From NCBI GenBank assembly GCA_015178975.1, contig WHVD01000044.1, forward strand, positions 248,001-312,000: a stretch of 64,000 bases of DNA. Reading direction: 5' to 3'. The notes under the pieces were generated by a model. The model made no database searches. It was not told where the DNA came from and saw only the letters and a list, made by a program, of their open reading frames with translations. The number at the start of each line of letters is the position of its first letter. Position 1 is the first letter of the stretch. This document shows, in pieces, positions 23,960 to 35,539 of the stretch. The translations under genes and the position numbers were made by a program. This DNA comes from Hysterangium stoloniferum (lineage: Eukaryota > Basidiomycota > Agaricomycetes > Hysterangiales > Hysterangiaceae).

Positions 23960-26592
23960 ATAATTTGCGCTCGCAACATAAGTGTGTATACGGTCACTAC
24001 GGCCGTCGGCCTGTCGGTGTTGACTTGCTTACGTCAGACGCGCTTGTATGGACGCGTATGCTTATTATTATTTTATTTCTTGTGTTCAGAAGTTGCCTAA
24101 AATTAGCCGAACGTACTCGGGATACATAGCAGCTTCCTAATGATGAATTTAAGGACGCTTTGCTCAAGTCATTAAGATGATCCGAGTCGACACAAACAAA
24201 GGAGATCTGTTCTAATCCTAGCATATGATCTGTGAGCGGATGGGGATGCGGGGGAGACAAAACGAGTGTAGCTCGATCGACTGTCAAGCGAGCAGCTGGA
24301 ATTTTCATATCAGCTGGAAATCCCCCTGGAGAAGTGGTGTGTATTGAAATGATGCTAGTCATCGATTGTGAAGACTGCTCGCCTCTAGGTATACTGAACC
24401 GCAATCACAGCGTGATAGCAGCGATCCTGTGTCATCGTCTCACATGACGGTTCTGTTGCGCCAGGGTACGGCAGGGTCACAAATGCAATAAGGCGCAAGT
24501 ACGGTAGTTGTGACGGTGGGCTTAGGTATGATTACCGGTGCGGCAGGCATCCGCTAATGAGGATGGGTTTAGGGTAGTTGTTGGGAGACATATCGAAAGC
24601 AGACATATTATCACAGGCCATAGGCAGACATATTATCACAGGCCATAGGCAGACATTATCACAGGACATAGGCCGACATATTATCACAGGAGACATATTA
24701 TTCAGAACATATTATCACAGGATATACTACCAAAGCGATCCCTATAATGACCCAAGTTATTTTAAGTACAAGATAATCTCTTCACACACCAGCTTCCTAC
24801 GCTGCTTCGTCATTTACTCCCCCTGGCCTTTGTGGTACCCTGCCGATGTCGAATACGCTAATATGATTTGACCACCGCTGCCTGCAACAAACCTCGCTTT
24901 CCGTGCTTATCGCGTCTCGAATTATTGACCCCGTTTACGCAAGGCGCTTTGCTTACTACAATAAACGATTCATTTGCGTTCGTATCTCGACCTGATTTTT
25001 CGTGTCAACCAACCCTGCTTCTCTTCCCTCGCTGCCTCAATGTCCGACAATACGAGGCATTCTGGTCAAGTTCCATGTTGGCACTACCCACCGCTACTTC
25101 CCGCTGCCGGGCCCGCATGAATTCTACCGTTAGAGTTGCCTCTGCACTGCACTCGTGGGTTAATGATTGCAGTGCGATCGATCCAAGTACCCCGCACGTC
25201 TGTGAAGAGTCTTGTTTCTCATCACCTTGCATACATTTCACACTAATCAGGGCATCATTATCACAATCAAGGCATAATTGTCGCAACCAGGGCATAATTG
25301 TCGCGCTGTGCATGCCACCCGAATTTTAGTCTGCTTGTGCAAGCGAATATAATCGGATTGACGTTTGGTGAACAGAACAATTAGTGCTATATTTATAATC
25401 GGCTGTAGCAATGATCAACACGTGTAGTTCATTTCCAGGCTGAGAAACTCAACAGCTGGCATAATACCAATTTTTCCCAATTTCTCATTTCCTGTGTGCC
25501 TTGTGTCTGTCACAGCCTCAATTATCCAGTAGACGCCCATGCATCCCTATCAAAATGCTGTTGTGATTGACTGACTCATACAAAGAAAGAATCGAGGCTT
25601 GGTCTCGCTATTGCCCCCGGACAACACTTCCATATCTGCTCGGCACTGAACATGAGGAATAAGCACGCTTGCGAAACAGGTCCACCAACGAACGTTTCGT
25701 GATTGATTCTGTTCGGGTAGTTCGATGTGAGTCACCAATTTTCAATGCATGTTCTCAATTTAGGACGAGTCTACAGAACTCTCATAGAAGCGGGGGGTGG
25801 GGCTTCTTCGGTAGATGGAAATGCAGGGATAATCCATTCTGGCTGCAGTGGAGCCACACCCATAAGTAGGTAATGTATTATTCAAAAGGCAGGGGATTCC
25901 CACCGCCTGCCAATGTTCCTTGAATTAAGAGGCCAACTCTCCATCCTGACTGGATACCAATAAACTGTTTTGATTCCGAAAACGTGGATTGTTCTTCGAT
26001 AACGTCCACTTGCGCTTGGCGCGAAGATAAGATAAGTCTGGCGTGAATCCCAGTGGATGAGCGCCAACTTCACTGCGCACAAGCCAGCCCGTGCTCCACT
26101 GAGATGCGATGGTCAAATTACTGCTCCTCTGGTCACTCGCTCCTCTGAGCACTGACACCGGGGACTGTGCCAAAAGGGAGCAATCTAGGATCGGAACTCG
26201 GTACGGGTCGGGTCGCAGGACATGTGTCTGCAATTAAAACGCGGCGCGTCACGGGACTATGTCGGATTTAATGAATTCTGTCAGAATTTAGCCCCAAACG
26301 CGTATTTATAGCTCGTAAATCACGCGTTTTGAGCACGAATGTGGCCAAATGTTTTGGTACTAAAGAATATTGCTCGATTTCCGGAAGCTGAATGCAACGT
26401 GCCCTCTTGTGTCGACTGCATCCTTCATAACCGTTCTAGCTCTCAACTAATCGTCAGCGCTTCTTCCTTCCCACTCCGGACCCAGGACTTGAGGCGATCT
26501 CTTTCCCCTCTGCTTTCAATCCTCCTCATCATCGATTCATTCCACCAGAGCTTGTTCAACTGATTCTCAACACCTTGCCTTTCTAAAAAGTC
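23960..26592. other. Long intergenic region, no gene recognised
   Basis: It lies between the divergent P4-ATPase and GATA genes. Open stretches near 24868-25329 and 25925-26233 show no family motif and are not called. It contains two short tandem arrays (24599-24725 and about 25240-25300). The GATA promoter presumably lies just upstream of 26593. Confidence 0.5.
24599..24725 (+). repeat. 26-bp minisatellite
   Basis: About five imperfect copies of a unit reading GCAGACATATTATCACAGG plus CCATAG. The later copies degenerate. No coding context. Confidence 0.8.
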
Positions 26593-27339
26593 ATGGCGCC
26601 CTTCATTCTCAAGTTCAAGGCACGGCGCGTGTTTTTCTCATTAAAAACCACTCCTCATTTCCTTTCACAGGGCAACAAATCTTTCGTCGCATTCCACAAC
26701 ATGAACGACGGCGACTCCTTGACCAAGACATGGAAAGTCTGCACCAAAGTCGCTGCCCACCTCGAGCAGGGACAGCGCCTCGAGAACCTCAGTTGGCGGC
26801 TCTGGCATCTCCACAACATCATGGTCGAAAGCGACAACGCCAAGTCCAAGCGCGAGTTCAAGAAACTCTCTCGCACCATGGGAGACAAGCTCGATAAGGA
26901 AAAGGGAAAGTTCGTTTTTGTCCATACCCATCATATCACCCGCCTCTAGGCGCTCAACCGTATTTTTGCTGACCCTCAGGAATATCGAGGAGCTTCGTGC
27001 ACCCGGGTACAAGCGTACTCAGTCTTCCGACAAGTTCCGCCGCCGTGCTGAGGAGCTCGAGCGACTCCGTCAGAATGCCCATACCGGTGGTGGGATGCGC
27101 CGCATGCAGTTTACCTTTTCTCTCGATGCCCCGTCCCCTTCCCAGGCCGCCACGACCAAGCCGAAGCTATCCCTGACTTCTATCCCCGTCAAGAAGCCCA
27201 ATGTCTTCAAGGAGCCAGCTCCCAAGGTCGATTCCTCCACCACCAAGAATACCAATGCCACCGCCACCTCGCAGCAGCAGGATTCCCAGGGAAAGCGGTC
27301 CTCGGCTCAATCCCCGTGGAATGAAGGGACCATGGCCGC

Positions 27340-27377
<38 letters not shown>

Positions 27378-29848
27378 ACAACAACGTCAATTCACAATGG
27401 ACCCAGGATCGCCCCATGACCGATGTCCAGCCCTTTCCGACCGACGCGACCAGCCCGCCCACGACCGACTCCACCGCTTCGCCACAACCTAATCAGTCTT
27501 CAGTGCGTCTTCCCGGCATTTTCTCCAATAATTTCGGCCCTACTGCGCTCCTATATCCTTCTCCGTCCTTTACCCCGTCCAATACCTACGGCGAAGATGT
27601 CACCATGTCCTATGCCGGCACCGACTCTTCTCCAAACGGAGGGATGGGCGTCTCCCGCCCGACCATCGAGCTTCCGCTGGACGAGCTCTTAGACGTAGAC
27701 GACTCCCCCAATAGCTGGGACGAACTCCTGGCCTCCATAGATGCTGCCCAGTCTAGTGAAGATCGCGATGCGGACATGCTGCACAATTCGACGGAGGATT
27801 ATATCGACAGCGGCAACGGCAGCAATGAGGAGAAGAAGCCATTCGATGTCAATATGGAGCTGCTGAGGATGCTGGAGGCGGACCGCCTTTTGGCTGTGAA
27901 CAAGGCCATTATTTCGCAGCAAACCGAGCCCGAGGTGGCGAGTCAGGCGGCGAGCCAAGCAGCGAATCAAGCGGCGAATCAAGTGGCGAGCCAAGCGGCG
28001 AATCAAGCGGCGAGCCAAGCAGCGAATCAAGCGGCGAGCCAAGCAGCGAATCAAGCGGCGAGCCAAGCAGCAAATCAAGCAGCAAATCAAGCAGCGAGTC
28101 AAGCAGCGAATCATGCCGCCGCACTTCCGTTTTATCCTAAACGGTCAGGTAAACAGCGCCAGGCTTCCGTTCCATCGCAGACCCAGACTCCCGCGACAAC
28201 GTTGAACCCTATGACTCTCCTCAACAGCCCGGTTGTCGCCAATGGGTCGGCTATATCGACCTCCACCCGAGCGTCCAACGCGCCCGGTGCCACGGTTGTC
28301 CCTGTTTCTACACCAGCGGGGACAAAGACGGAGTGCTCCAACTGTGGTGCGACGCATACGCCTTTATGGCGACGCGGCCTGAACGACGAGCTTAATTGCA
28401 ATGCTTGTGGGTTATATTGTAAACTTGTAAGTGAAAGTCTTGCATCGGGTTGTGCGGGGAATGATCTTTTTCGGCTCGTATCTGTAGCACAAACGACCCC
28501 GACCCAAAACTATGCGTACTTCGACGGGCGAAAGTTCTCGTAATCACCACAGCAACTCGAGGACTCTTGATACCGAAGTAGTTGGAGGTATTGTGTTTGG
28601 CTCTTTACGTGAACAAGCTTATAATTTTTACATGCTAGCAAAATGTTTCAATTGTAGTACCACCGCAACTCCCTTGTGGCGCAAGGATGATGAAGGAAAG
28701 ACCGTGTGCAATGCGTATGTGCTTTTCGTTTCGCTTGTGGCTCGTGCACCGGGCTGATTGTCAAACATACACATTACACAGCTGTGGCTTGTAGTAAGTC
28801 GTCGCTTATCGCAACCAAGGCAATGTCAGCTGATAAGGATCCGCTTCTTAGCTACAAGCTTCACGGGACAAACCGTCCAATGTCGATGAAATCTGACGTT
28901 GTTCGTAAACGCACAAGGCACGTGTGCAGAGTGTTTGCATTGAATGGTACAATTTTTAAGACTGCTTCTTTTACTAGCCCGGGTACAAGTCGACGGGCCT
29001 CGCCCGCTCGCGCCTCAAGCCCTCAGCCGTCTGTCACTGAGGATGACCGTCAAGACGAACAGAGAACACCACAATTCTCGTATGATTACACAACTCCTTC
29101 TCCACGCTCAGTGTACGGGACGAAGGAGTCGTCGTCATCAAACGATATGTTGACGTCCGTGTCGACGCAAGACCAGACCGACGACGCAGGGGACCACACC
29201 CTCTCCGCTTATGCCGGCTTCTTCCCCGGCCCGTACCACCCTGATTTTTTGTATCAATTGACCGACCTTCATCCGATTCAAACCGGTGAATCTTCGGCGT
29301 ACAGTGTGGAGGACAGAGGAAACAAACGTCGGCGGCTATCATCTGCGTCGTATGACGATAGTGCAACCACCCCCACGGATCCACCCCCTTCCGCTACGTC
29401 CATGAATAGCGCTAGTCACAGGTCACCCACGTCATCACCCAGGTTCTCCCCGTACGGTCTGCCTTATCAGTCCATATATTCGTCATACCAGAGCTTCGAC
29501 GAGACGTCTGCCCCGTGGATGAAGACCGACTCGGAGATCCACGCGCCCAAGCGGGCCCCGGACGATGCGCCCATGGAGTATCTCCACCCTCCCATGGTGC
29601 TCCCGTCCGAGTCGGCGTCTTCGTCCCAGTCCTCGTACGCGCAGGGCGGCGAGGACGCTACGATGTCGTATCTGCACCCCCCCATGCTGCCCCAGGCTAA
29701 CTCCCCGATCGTGGGGTATTCCCACCCCCCCATGCTCCCGAGCTACTGGAGCAATCAGAGCAGTAGCGACTACGACAGCTCTAGCAATGCGAACGACAAC
29801 TCCAGTGCGATGGAGATGTTTGATTCTATTCTGCAGCCTATGGATTGA
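26593..29848 (+). CDS. GATA transcription factor, areA-like N-terminal domain, two GATA fingers
   Basis: A nuclear DNA-binding regulator. Eight exons (26593-26628, 26671-26909, 26980-28426, 28488-28587, 28639-28714, 28782-28793, 28852-28917, 28978-29848) give about 948 aa. The N-terminal block GDSLTKTWKVCTKVAAHLEQ followed by RLENLSWRLWHLHN matches the areA/Gaf1 domain (PF08550). Finger 1 (about 544-568) is CSNCGATHTPLWRRG...CNACGLYCKL, continued by HKRPRPK. Finger 2 (about 610-634) is CFNCSTTATPLWRKD...CNACGLYYKL, continued by HGTNRP. Both are CX2CX17CX2C. A 12-nt exon encodes part of finger 2. Between them are an ASQAANQ repeat run upstream of finger 1 and, in the C-terminal region, three YxHPPM(V/L)LP repeats. 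The first intron may be GC-AG from 26620 or GT-AG from 26629. The 60-nt intron at 28918 would be GC-AG and, being a multiple of three, could be retained. Nitrogen control is plausible from the N-terminal domain but unproven. Confidence 0.85.
27935..28120 (+). repeat. Coding tandem repeat (ASQAANQ) in GATA factor
   Basis: 12-bp-periodic repeats alternating GCGAGCCAAGCA and GCGAATCAAGCG encode Ala-Ser-Gln-Ala / Ala-Asn-Gln-Ala runs. Length is likely variable between strains. Confidence 0.85.
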
Positions 29849-29925
29849 TTGTGATTGATTGGATTGATTGGATTGATTGGATTGATCGGATTGATTGGAT
29901 TGATTGGATTGATTGGATTGATTAA
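29844..29925 (+). repeat. 10-bp tandem repeat downstream of GATA gene
   Basis: About eight near-perfect copies of GGATTGATTG begin at the stop codon, so they would lie in the 3' untranslated region. Confidence 0.85.
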
Positions 29926-31023
29926 TAGACGTCATTGGATTTGGATTTATTGGGTTTTCATCGTTTTTTTTTGCATGCACGTGTTTTTTTTTTCCCCGTC
30001 TCGGTTTTTTTTTTACCCCTTGTGTTGTCCCGTCTCTTCTTTCTTTCTCGGTTTCCGTGTCCCGCATCCACATCCATATGTTCTCCATTGTTTTCTCGTC
30101 TGCCTCTTTCTCTCTCGCCGCCTCCACCGCCGTATCAAACCAAACCAAACCAAACCAAGCCTTCCTGAATCGAGGAATAACAAGGATGTCAATGTTTTGC
30201 AGTCCCCCGCAGTGTTTGTCGCTATCGCATCCCCGTCCACGCACGCCCCCCGCTGTCCTCGATCGCATTCTTTGCAATTTCCGGCAATCTACACCTAACT
30301 GCACATTCCAAGTATTTTGCGCGCATTTTTCTTTTACGTCTCCCCCCTACAGTCGTATTTTGCAGCCCTCCTCCCCCCCCCCCTCTGTTGCATTTTTCCC
30401 ATCAGGCTTGGTTATCCTTATGCACCTGTTCCCACGCCTTGCAGTTTGGAGGGATCTATACGATAGCTGTACATTTGAAGAAGAAGAAGAAGTCAAATAA
30501 AAATTCCATATTATCTATAAAAAAAGAAATTGGTCCGAGCGGAGAGATAAGATAAGAGGAGAGACGACACGATAAGATAAGATGCAGGAGAGTTTGCCGT
30601 CTAATTAGATTAGCCTTATAATTAAATGACGTCATGCACGCAATTTGTACGATACTTCCACATTTGATTTATAATGGCTGCTAAACGAATAGCCTAAAAT
30701 AGCACATGTCTAAACGACATTCGGCGAAATTTGGGGCGCAATTTGGGGGAGTACAAGTATATTGGTAAATTGACAGCGACTGAGTTCCCGTAACCAGCCC
30801 CTGCATGCGGAAGACACCATGTCGGGGATATTGAATCAAACGTGGCATACGGAAGGGAATACAGCGCACCCAGTCTCACGCACATACACGTCTCGAAACA
30901 CCAGTCGGACGCCCAAGGACCACACGGGGCGCATGAGCCGATTTATTGCACGACGGCGCCGCTGGTTGGTTTGGCGGCGGGAAACACACGGCATGCCATA
31001 ATTTGCACCAGGGCGACGAGAGC
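29926..31023. other. Intergenic, no gene recognised
   Basis: Pyrimidine-rich stretches (29960-30120, 30350-30390) and an A-rich tract near 30520 are seen. It probably contains 3' ends of the flanking convergent genes. No coding or RNA gene is supported. Confidence 0.5.
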
Positions 31024-32440
31024 CTATTGTGGCACGGCCGCGGCCGCGTGCTTGGCGGCGGACAAGCGGGTTTCCTCCGACACGGCGCTCACCAGCGCGG
31101 CGCTCTGGGCGGACACGTACGCGGCGTAGAAGGCCAGCTTATGCGACACGTGCCTGATGCCGGCGAACAGTGCCGCCACGTCGGATATGACGAGTAACGG
31201 CATCGTGAAGGGGGCTTGGGAGGGTGGGCATGAGGCCGAGCCGTCGGCTAGCACTGAGACGACGTGGGGCTGGAGCAGTCTAGCAGCGTCCGAGAGAAGG
31301 GCAGAGAAGAACGCGTGCGTAGGGGCCTCGGAGAGCTGTGGGTCGGATTGCGTAAGATTAGTGCACGGTGGCGGCGACAGGACAGGGCATGTATTTACTG
31401 CTGAGATGGTCGCCCACATGTGCGTCACCATGTCATCGACGCTGCGGAAAACGAGCGTGGATCTCCTTTCTGTGATGAAAGTGGCCACGGTGGAAAATAG
31501 GTCTCGGGCCACCGCGCGGTCGGGGCCGTCCAAAGACGACAAGGGCGACAAGGATAACCGCCGCGTAACATAGACATACACCAGACTATAAAACAACATG
31601 TCAGTGACACGCCGATTATAAACGCGAGAATGGCCAACCATAACGCCACAATGTTGTATAGCAGTGATTGGCGAGAGGTAGACGACGTTATGCTCAATTG
31701 AACGGTCATCATCCGGGGCATTCGGCCATACGCAGAGGCATCTGCAGACTCCTGATTCATCCCTAAAGACGGCGACTCCCACCACGGCTTACGAAATCCC
31801 TTGTGGAGTGCGTCACTGGCGAGCAACTCTTGTGTGAATTCGCTGGAAGGATCTCGCATGGCTTTGAGAAATGTTTCCCGCTGCGCCGGAGAAAGCACAG
31901 ACCATAATGCCTCGGTATCTGCTGAATCTGAGGGAATTGTGAAGGTTGGATGACGAGGGCAAGGTCTGCAGCTTGCCTAGATCAACACCCTCAAGCTTCT
32001 GAGCCAGGTCGTCGGTTTCTTCTTCTCCATCCAGATTGTCAGGCCCCGACGCAGCCTCCTCCTCAAACCTTTTCAGCAGGTGCATCATGTTTCGTCGCTC
32101 CTCTGAGGATTTATCTGGAGCGACCTTGATGTCCGTCTCTATCTCTTTGCGATAGAACGATTCGGAGCATTCTGCATGAGCCTATCCAAATCAATCCGAC
32201 AGAAACGCAATGCAGTCGCACCACGCAAAGCTTACATCTGATTTAAAGCAGGTTAGGGAGCAATAAGGGGCATTGCACGCCGGACATGTGTATCGCGAGA
32301 TCTGCCGTTTGCAACTGTCCGGTCAGTCAATGAGAGTCACTAGCCATAGACCAGATGACGCCGTACATGCCGCATGGTTCTCTATCTGTCCGTTCCACGA
32401 TTGGAGGACGTGTTTTCATATTAAATTTTATGCGGTTCAT
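31024..32440 (-). CDS. HIT-type zinc finger protein, ZNHIT2 family
   Basis: ZNHIT2-type proteins bind the R2TP chaperone system and assist assembly of U5 snRNP and related complexes. Five exons (32440-32367, 32314-32236, 32181-31977, 31927-31624, 31585-31024) give 1224 nt, 407 aa, matching the family length. The zinc finger is C23/C26, C35/C38, C43/C47, H53/C57 in CGICKRQISRYTCPACNAPY. Conserved blocks follow: AHAECSESFYR, RRNMMHLLKRFEEE, EALWSVLSPAQRETFLKA, KPWWES and SLLYNIVALWLA. The third intron starts GCAAGC if LEGVDLDSADTE is kept. A GT start 12 nt upstream is also in frame. The fourth intron is only 38 nt. An alternative start ATG lies at 32419. The start is 126 bp from PET117, transcribed divergently. 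Confidence 0.85.
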
Positions 32441-32565
32441 TTTTTGATACAACTTCTGAGCGAGGCAAGAGCGACCTTTAAATCGTGCAGGAGTTGACGC
32501 CGGTGGGGTGTTGTGGACGCTGCCATGCAAATGACATAATTATCATTGAATTATACCACGACACG
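32441..32565. promoter_or_regulatory. Compact bidirectional promoter ZNHIT2-like / PET117
   Basis: Only 125 bp lie between the two start codons on opposite strands, so both promoters must overlap here or in the 5' ends. No binding site is assigned. Confidence 0.45.
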
Positions 32566-32910
32566 ATGAGCAGAACAGCGAGAGCCACCTTCATAGGCTC
32601 TGTCATACTATCTGGATTGACAATATGGGGTGTGCACTTTCTGCAGGAATGGGAGCGAGATGTTCGTTGTGTTTGCACCGACCATGTTGCATTCGCCTCT
32701 AATCAATTTTTTTTGGCACTACAGAGAATGTACCAAGGCGTCGTGCGTGATGAAGAACGTCGAAAACAGAAGCAACAGCAAAGGCAGGCCGATTTCCAGG
32801 CTTCCCTGCGGAGTCGTGAGCTCTTTGAGAAGACACAGAGTGTTGGCGGTAGCAATGGCAACACTCCCCTTGGTCGAGCATCTCCACAAATGGGCGAGGA
32901 AACAGCTTGA
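32566..32910 (+). CDS. PET117: PET117 cytochrome c oxidase assembly protein
   Basis: PET117 is a small mitochondrial inner-membrane protein needed for heme a synthesis and complex IV assembly. Two exons (32566-32661, 32725-32910) give 282 nt, 93 aa. MSRTARATFIGSVILSGLTI forms the N-terminal hydrophobic segment, followed by the family signature GVHFLQEWERDRMYQGVVRD across the splice join and the EERRKQKQQQRQADF basic helix. The 63-nt GT-AG intron lies at the conserved motif, and splicing it restores the frame. Length and topology fit fungal PET117. Confidence 0.85.
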   Translation: MSRTARATFIGSVILSGLTIWGVHFLQEWERDVRCVCTDHVAFASNQFFLALQRMYQGVVRDEERRKQKQQQRQADFQASLRSRELFEKTQSVGGSNGNTPLGRASPQMGEETA

Positions 32911-33157
32911 CACGTTTCGCCGGAATTTCGTTCCCTTGAGAATGAAGCTTTAAAGTTCCATCAGTGACGACGGCTACATATAGGGGCCGAAGCTATTACC
33001 AGCAGGGTTCCTTCGTTCCTTTTGCATCGCCGACTGTCATTTCCATTCATGTTCACTTCCAGTTAGACACATTAACAACCGTTTTCTTACCCACTTGGCC
33101 ATTGCAGCCACGTTGAAAGCAGGTTTTCAACAAGACGTCTGAATTTCTACTTCTTCG

Positions 33158-34074
33158 ATGCCTCATTTTATTTTATTTTTTCCGACTTTTGCAACCCTTC
33201 TAGCATTCAGGTATGTGAAGATTCTGGTGATTGACCCTACTTATTACGTAACATCGGTACGCTTGTCATCTTATTGTTATCTCGCCGTGCCTAATTACTG
33301 GCACAGTCAACAGTTCCTCCCAGGCACTAAAGTAGTTTTCTAAGTTTGCCGATCTTGTCGATCTGCTTCCACAGTTGGATTCATCAAAACTCCCGGGCAA
33401 CACCTTCCCTCCTTCTCTCCCCTTAGCGAGTCGCTACCATGTGATCTGTCACATCGCAGCCTTTATGACGGCTGAATGCTTCGTAACGAGCCTCTACGTA
33501 GCGTAATAGACTCTGCTACTTGGGTAGACAACACGTCGAGTCTGTCACCGTATCGCGACGAGGTGCAGATTCCCTGCGCGTCCAGCTGGCTTGTCCCTGG
33601 CGAATGTCAAAGTAAGCTATTACGTCAGTATCTTCCATTCAAGTACCCTTATCCTTCTAAAGCTATTCAGATTCGTCCCGAATCACTCCTTCATCGCGAC
33701 GTTTGCCTGCTGACGGGCCATTGGAGACCATGTATGTTAAATCAACACTAATCTGTTGACCTGATAGCATAACCTCTGCTATTTCCATCAGAACTGCCTC
33801 TGCGTCGTTGACGTTATTCAATGTCAGCACGGTCTCTACAAGCAATCCAACACCGGTGCCTGCGACGTCATCATCATCTTCCCCTTTGGATTTGAATGCT
33901 ACTGCTCTATCACTGAGCGACAACCATGTTTCCCGTCCTCCCACCGGCACCATAATTGGTCTGGCGATCGGTGCAGCCATCGTGTTTACCATTGGGGTAG
34001 GCTTCGGTATTTCGATCCTCAAGCGGAGACGACGCGCTCATGTAGCATCACAACGTGTTTCCTTTATGAGTTGA
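33158..34074 (+). CDS. Small signal-peptide, single-pass membrane protein
   Basis: Four exons (33158-33210, 33502-33611, 33671-33731, 33768-34074) join to 531 nt, 176 aa, all in phase. Residues 1-18 (MPHFILFFPTFATLLAFS) look like a signal peptide. An extracellular part with two cysteines and a Ser/Thr/Pro-rich stretch follows, then a transmembrane helix (TIIGLAIGAAIVFTIGVGFG, about 138-158) and KRRRR, which sets a type I topology. The first intron would be 291 nt, unusually long here, so an exon may have been missed. No family is recognised; this layout is common among fungal surface sensors. Function unknown. Confidence 0.5.
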
Positions 34075-34491
34075 CTTTTACGTCTCTTAATGACGCGAAC
34101 AACACAGAACAGCTGTGCTCACGAATTAACTGCCCATTTGGCACCTGGAATAAATGAGAGATGACAGAGTGCGCTTGACAGGGCAACTATATACTTTTGT
34201 GTTGCATACTTGTAGGCTGCTGTTGAAATTGGAATTAATCCATCATGAAGTATTGGAAAATGCCACGGAATATGGTTGAGTACGGGCATTCAAATTAGTA
34301 TGTGTGGGTGCAGCTTCGACGAGTTTGCCCTACTGGCTACTAAGTTAAGCAAGCGCTAAAACAAGTCTCCTGATTACGCAGCTTGACCGGTTCCTTTAAG
34401 ACCTTGGGTCTCACTTTTCGTTTCGTTCCGTTTCTTACTTTTACTCTGTGTCTTTGCACTTTCTCTTATACCGGCCCAGTAGGCTTTCTGC
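34075..34491. other. Intergenic, upstream of Rho gene
   Basis: No gene or repeat is recognised. The Rho promoter presumably lies here. Confidence 0.4.
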
Positions 34492-35539
34492 ATGGCACAA
34501 TTACCTGTACGTACCACTTTGTGGCCGATGTCGCACTTGAGGACCATCTGATACGTGTGTTTTCCGCAGCTCCGCCGAAAACTTGTAATTGTGGGCGATG
34601 GTGCGTGCGGGAAAGTGCGTGGAACGTCCAATAACTATACGGTGCTGTGTTCTGACGAGGCGTCGTGTGCGCTGTTCTGCAGACAAGTCTGTTATGCTGC
34701 TTCGCGCTGGGAGAGTTTCCAAAGGAATATGTGAGCGTGGTGTTTCCCTGGCGCGCAAGGATGGACACTAATCGCATCTATCCGTGCCATGCGCCCAGCA
34801 TCCAAGTACGAACACGCCGTCGCTTCATTTGGTGCACACTCATCTTAGCAACTGCACTTTACAGCTATTTTCGAAAACTACGTCGCAGAAATCCGGCTTG
34901 ATGGGAAACCTGTCCAATTAGCGCTATGGGACACAGCGTGCGTGTAAATCTGTCTACATGGTCCTTTGATTAGCCTGAGCGGTCATGAGGACAGTGGCCA
35001 AGAAGAGTACGAGGTGCGTCTATTTCAACATAATCTATCCTTTTTTTAATTCCACCCCTGATTCTGTGCCTAGGGTCTTCGACCTTTATCATATTCAAAA
35101 TCGCATGTCATCTTGATTGCCTTCTCCATCGACACCAAGGATTCGCTGGAGAATGTCAAAGTCAAGGTACGTTCCAGACCGCCCGGCTTTCATTTCAGCG
35201 CATCCTATTGACCCCAATCTGCAGTGGAACGAAGAAGTCCGTTCTATCTGTGGCGAGGCCGTCCCTGTCATCCTCGTTGGCTGCAAGGCCGACTTGCGCC
35301 CGCCACCAGGCTCTCCGGATGCCCATCTCTTTGTTAGTGCAGACGAGGCAAAAGAGATGGCCGCTGAAATCGGCGCGCGCGCCTACAAGGAGTGTAGTGC
35401 GCTGAAGGGCGAGGGTGTTGACGATGTGTTCGAGGCGGCTACGCGCGCGAGTATGCTCATGCGGGAGGGCACCAAATCGCATCCCCGTCGGGAACCTGCG
35501 GAGATACATGATAAGGGGAGATGCTGTGTCATCTGTTGA
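34492..35539 (+). CDS. Rho-family small GTPase, Rho2-like
   Basis: A membrane-anchored GTPase switch for polarity and cell-wall signalling. Eight exons (34492-34506, 34570-34614, 34683-34730, 34799-34805, 34865-34937, 34995-35013, 35074-35166, 35225-35539) give 615 nt, 204 aa. Motifs: P-loop GDGACGKT (14-21), switch I EYHPTIFENYV, switch [34 protein letters not shown] and the C-terminal CAAX box CVIC preceded by another Cys (prenylation, possible palmitoylation). The exon at 34799-34805 is 7 nt and is needed to form HPTIFENY; without it switch I is lost. All seven introns are GT-AG. The short 5' exon encodes only MAQLP. Rho2 rather than Rho1 is inferred from the EYHPT and CCVIC wording and is less certain than the Rho call. 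Confidence 0.9.

Noticed and set aside
24868..26233. Open frames in the P4-ATPase/GATA intergenic region as genes
   Set aside because: No conserved motif, no convincing splice structure and no family resemblance.
27689..28124. Minus-strand frames of Arg/Leu/Ile repeats opposite the GATA gene
   Set aside because: They are the reverse of the ASQAANQ coding repeat; the plus-strand gene is well supported.
30013..30500. Pyrimidine-rich open frames after the GATA gene
   Set aside because: Simple-sequence composition gives long frames by chance; no start context or homology.
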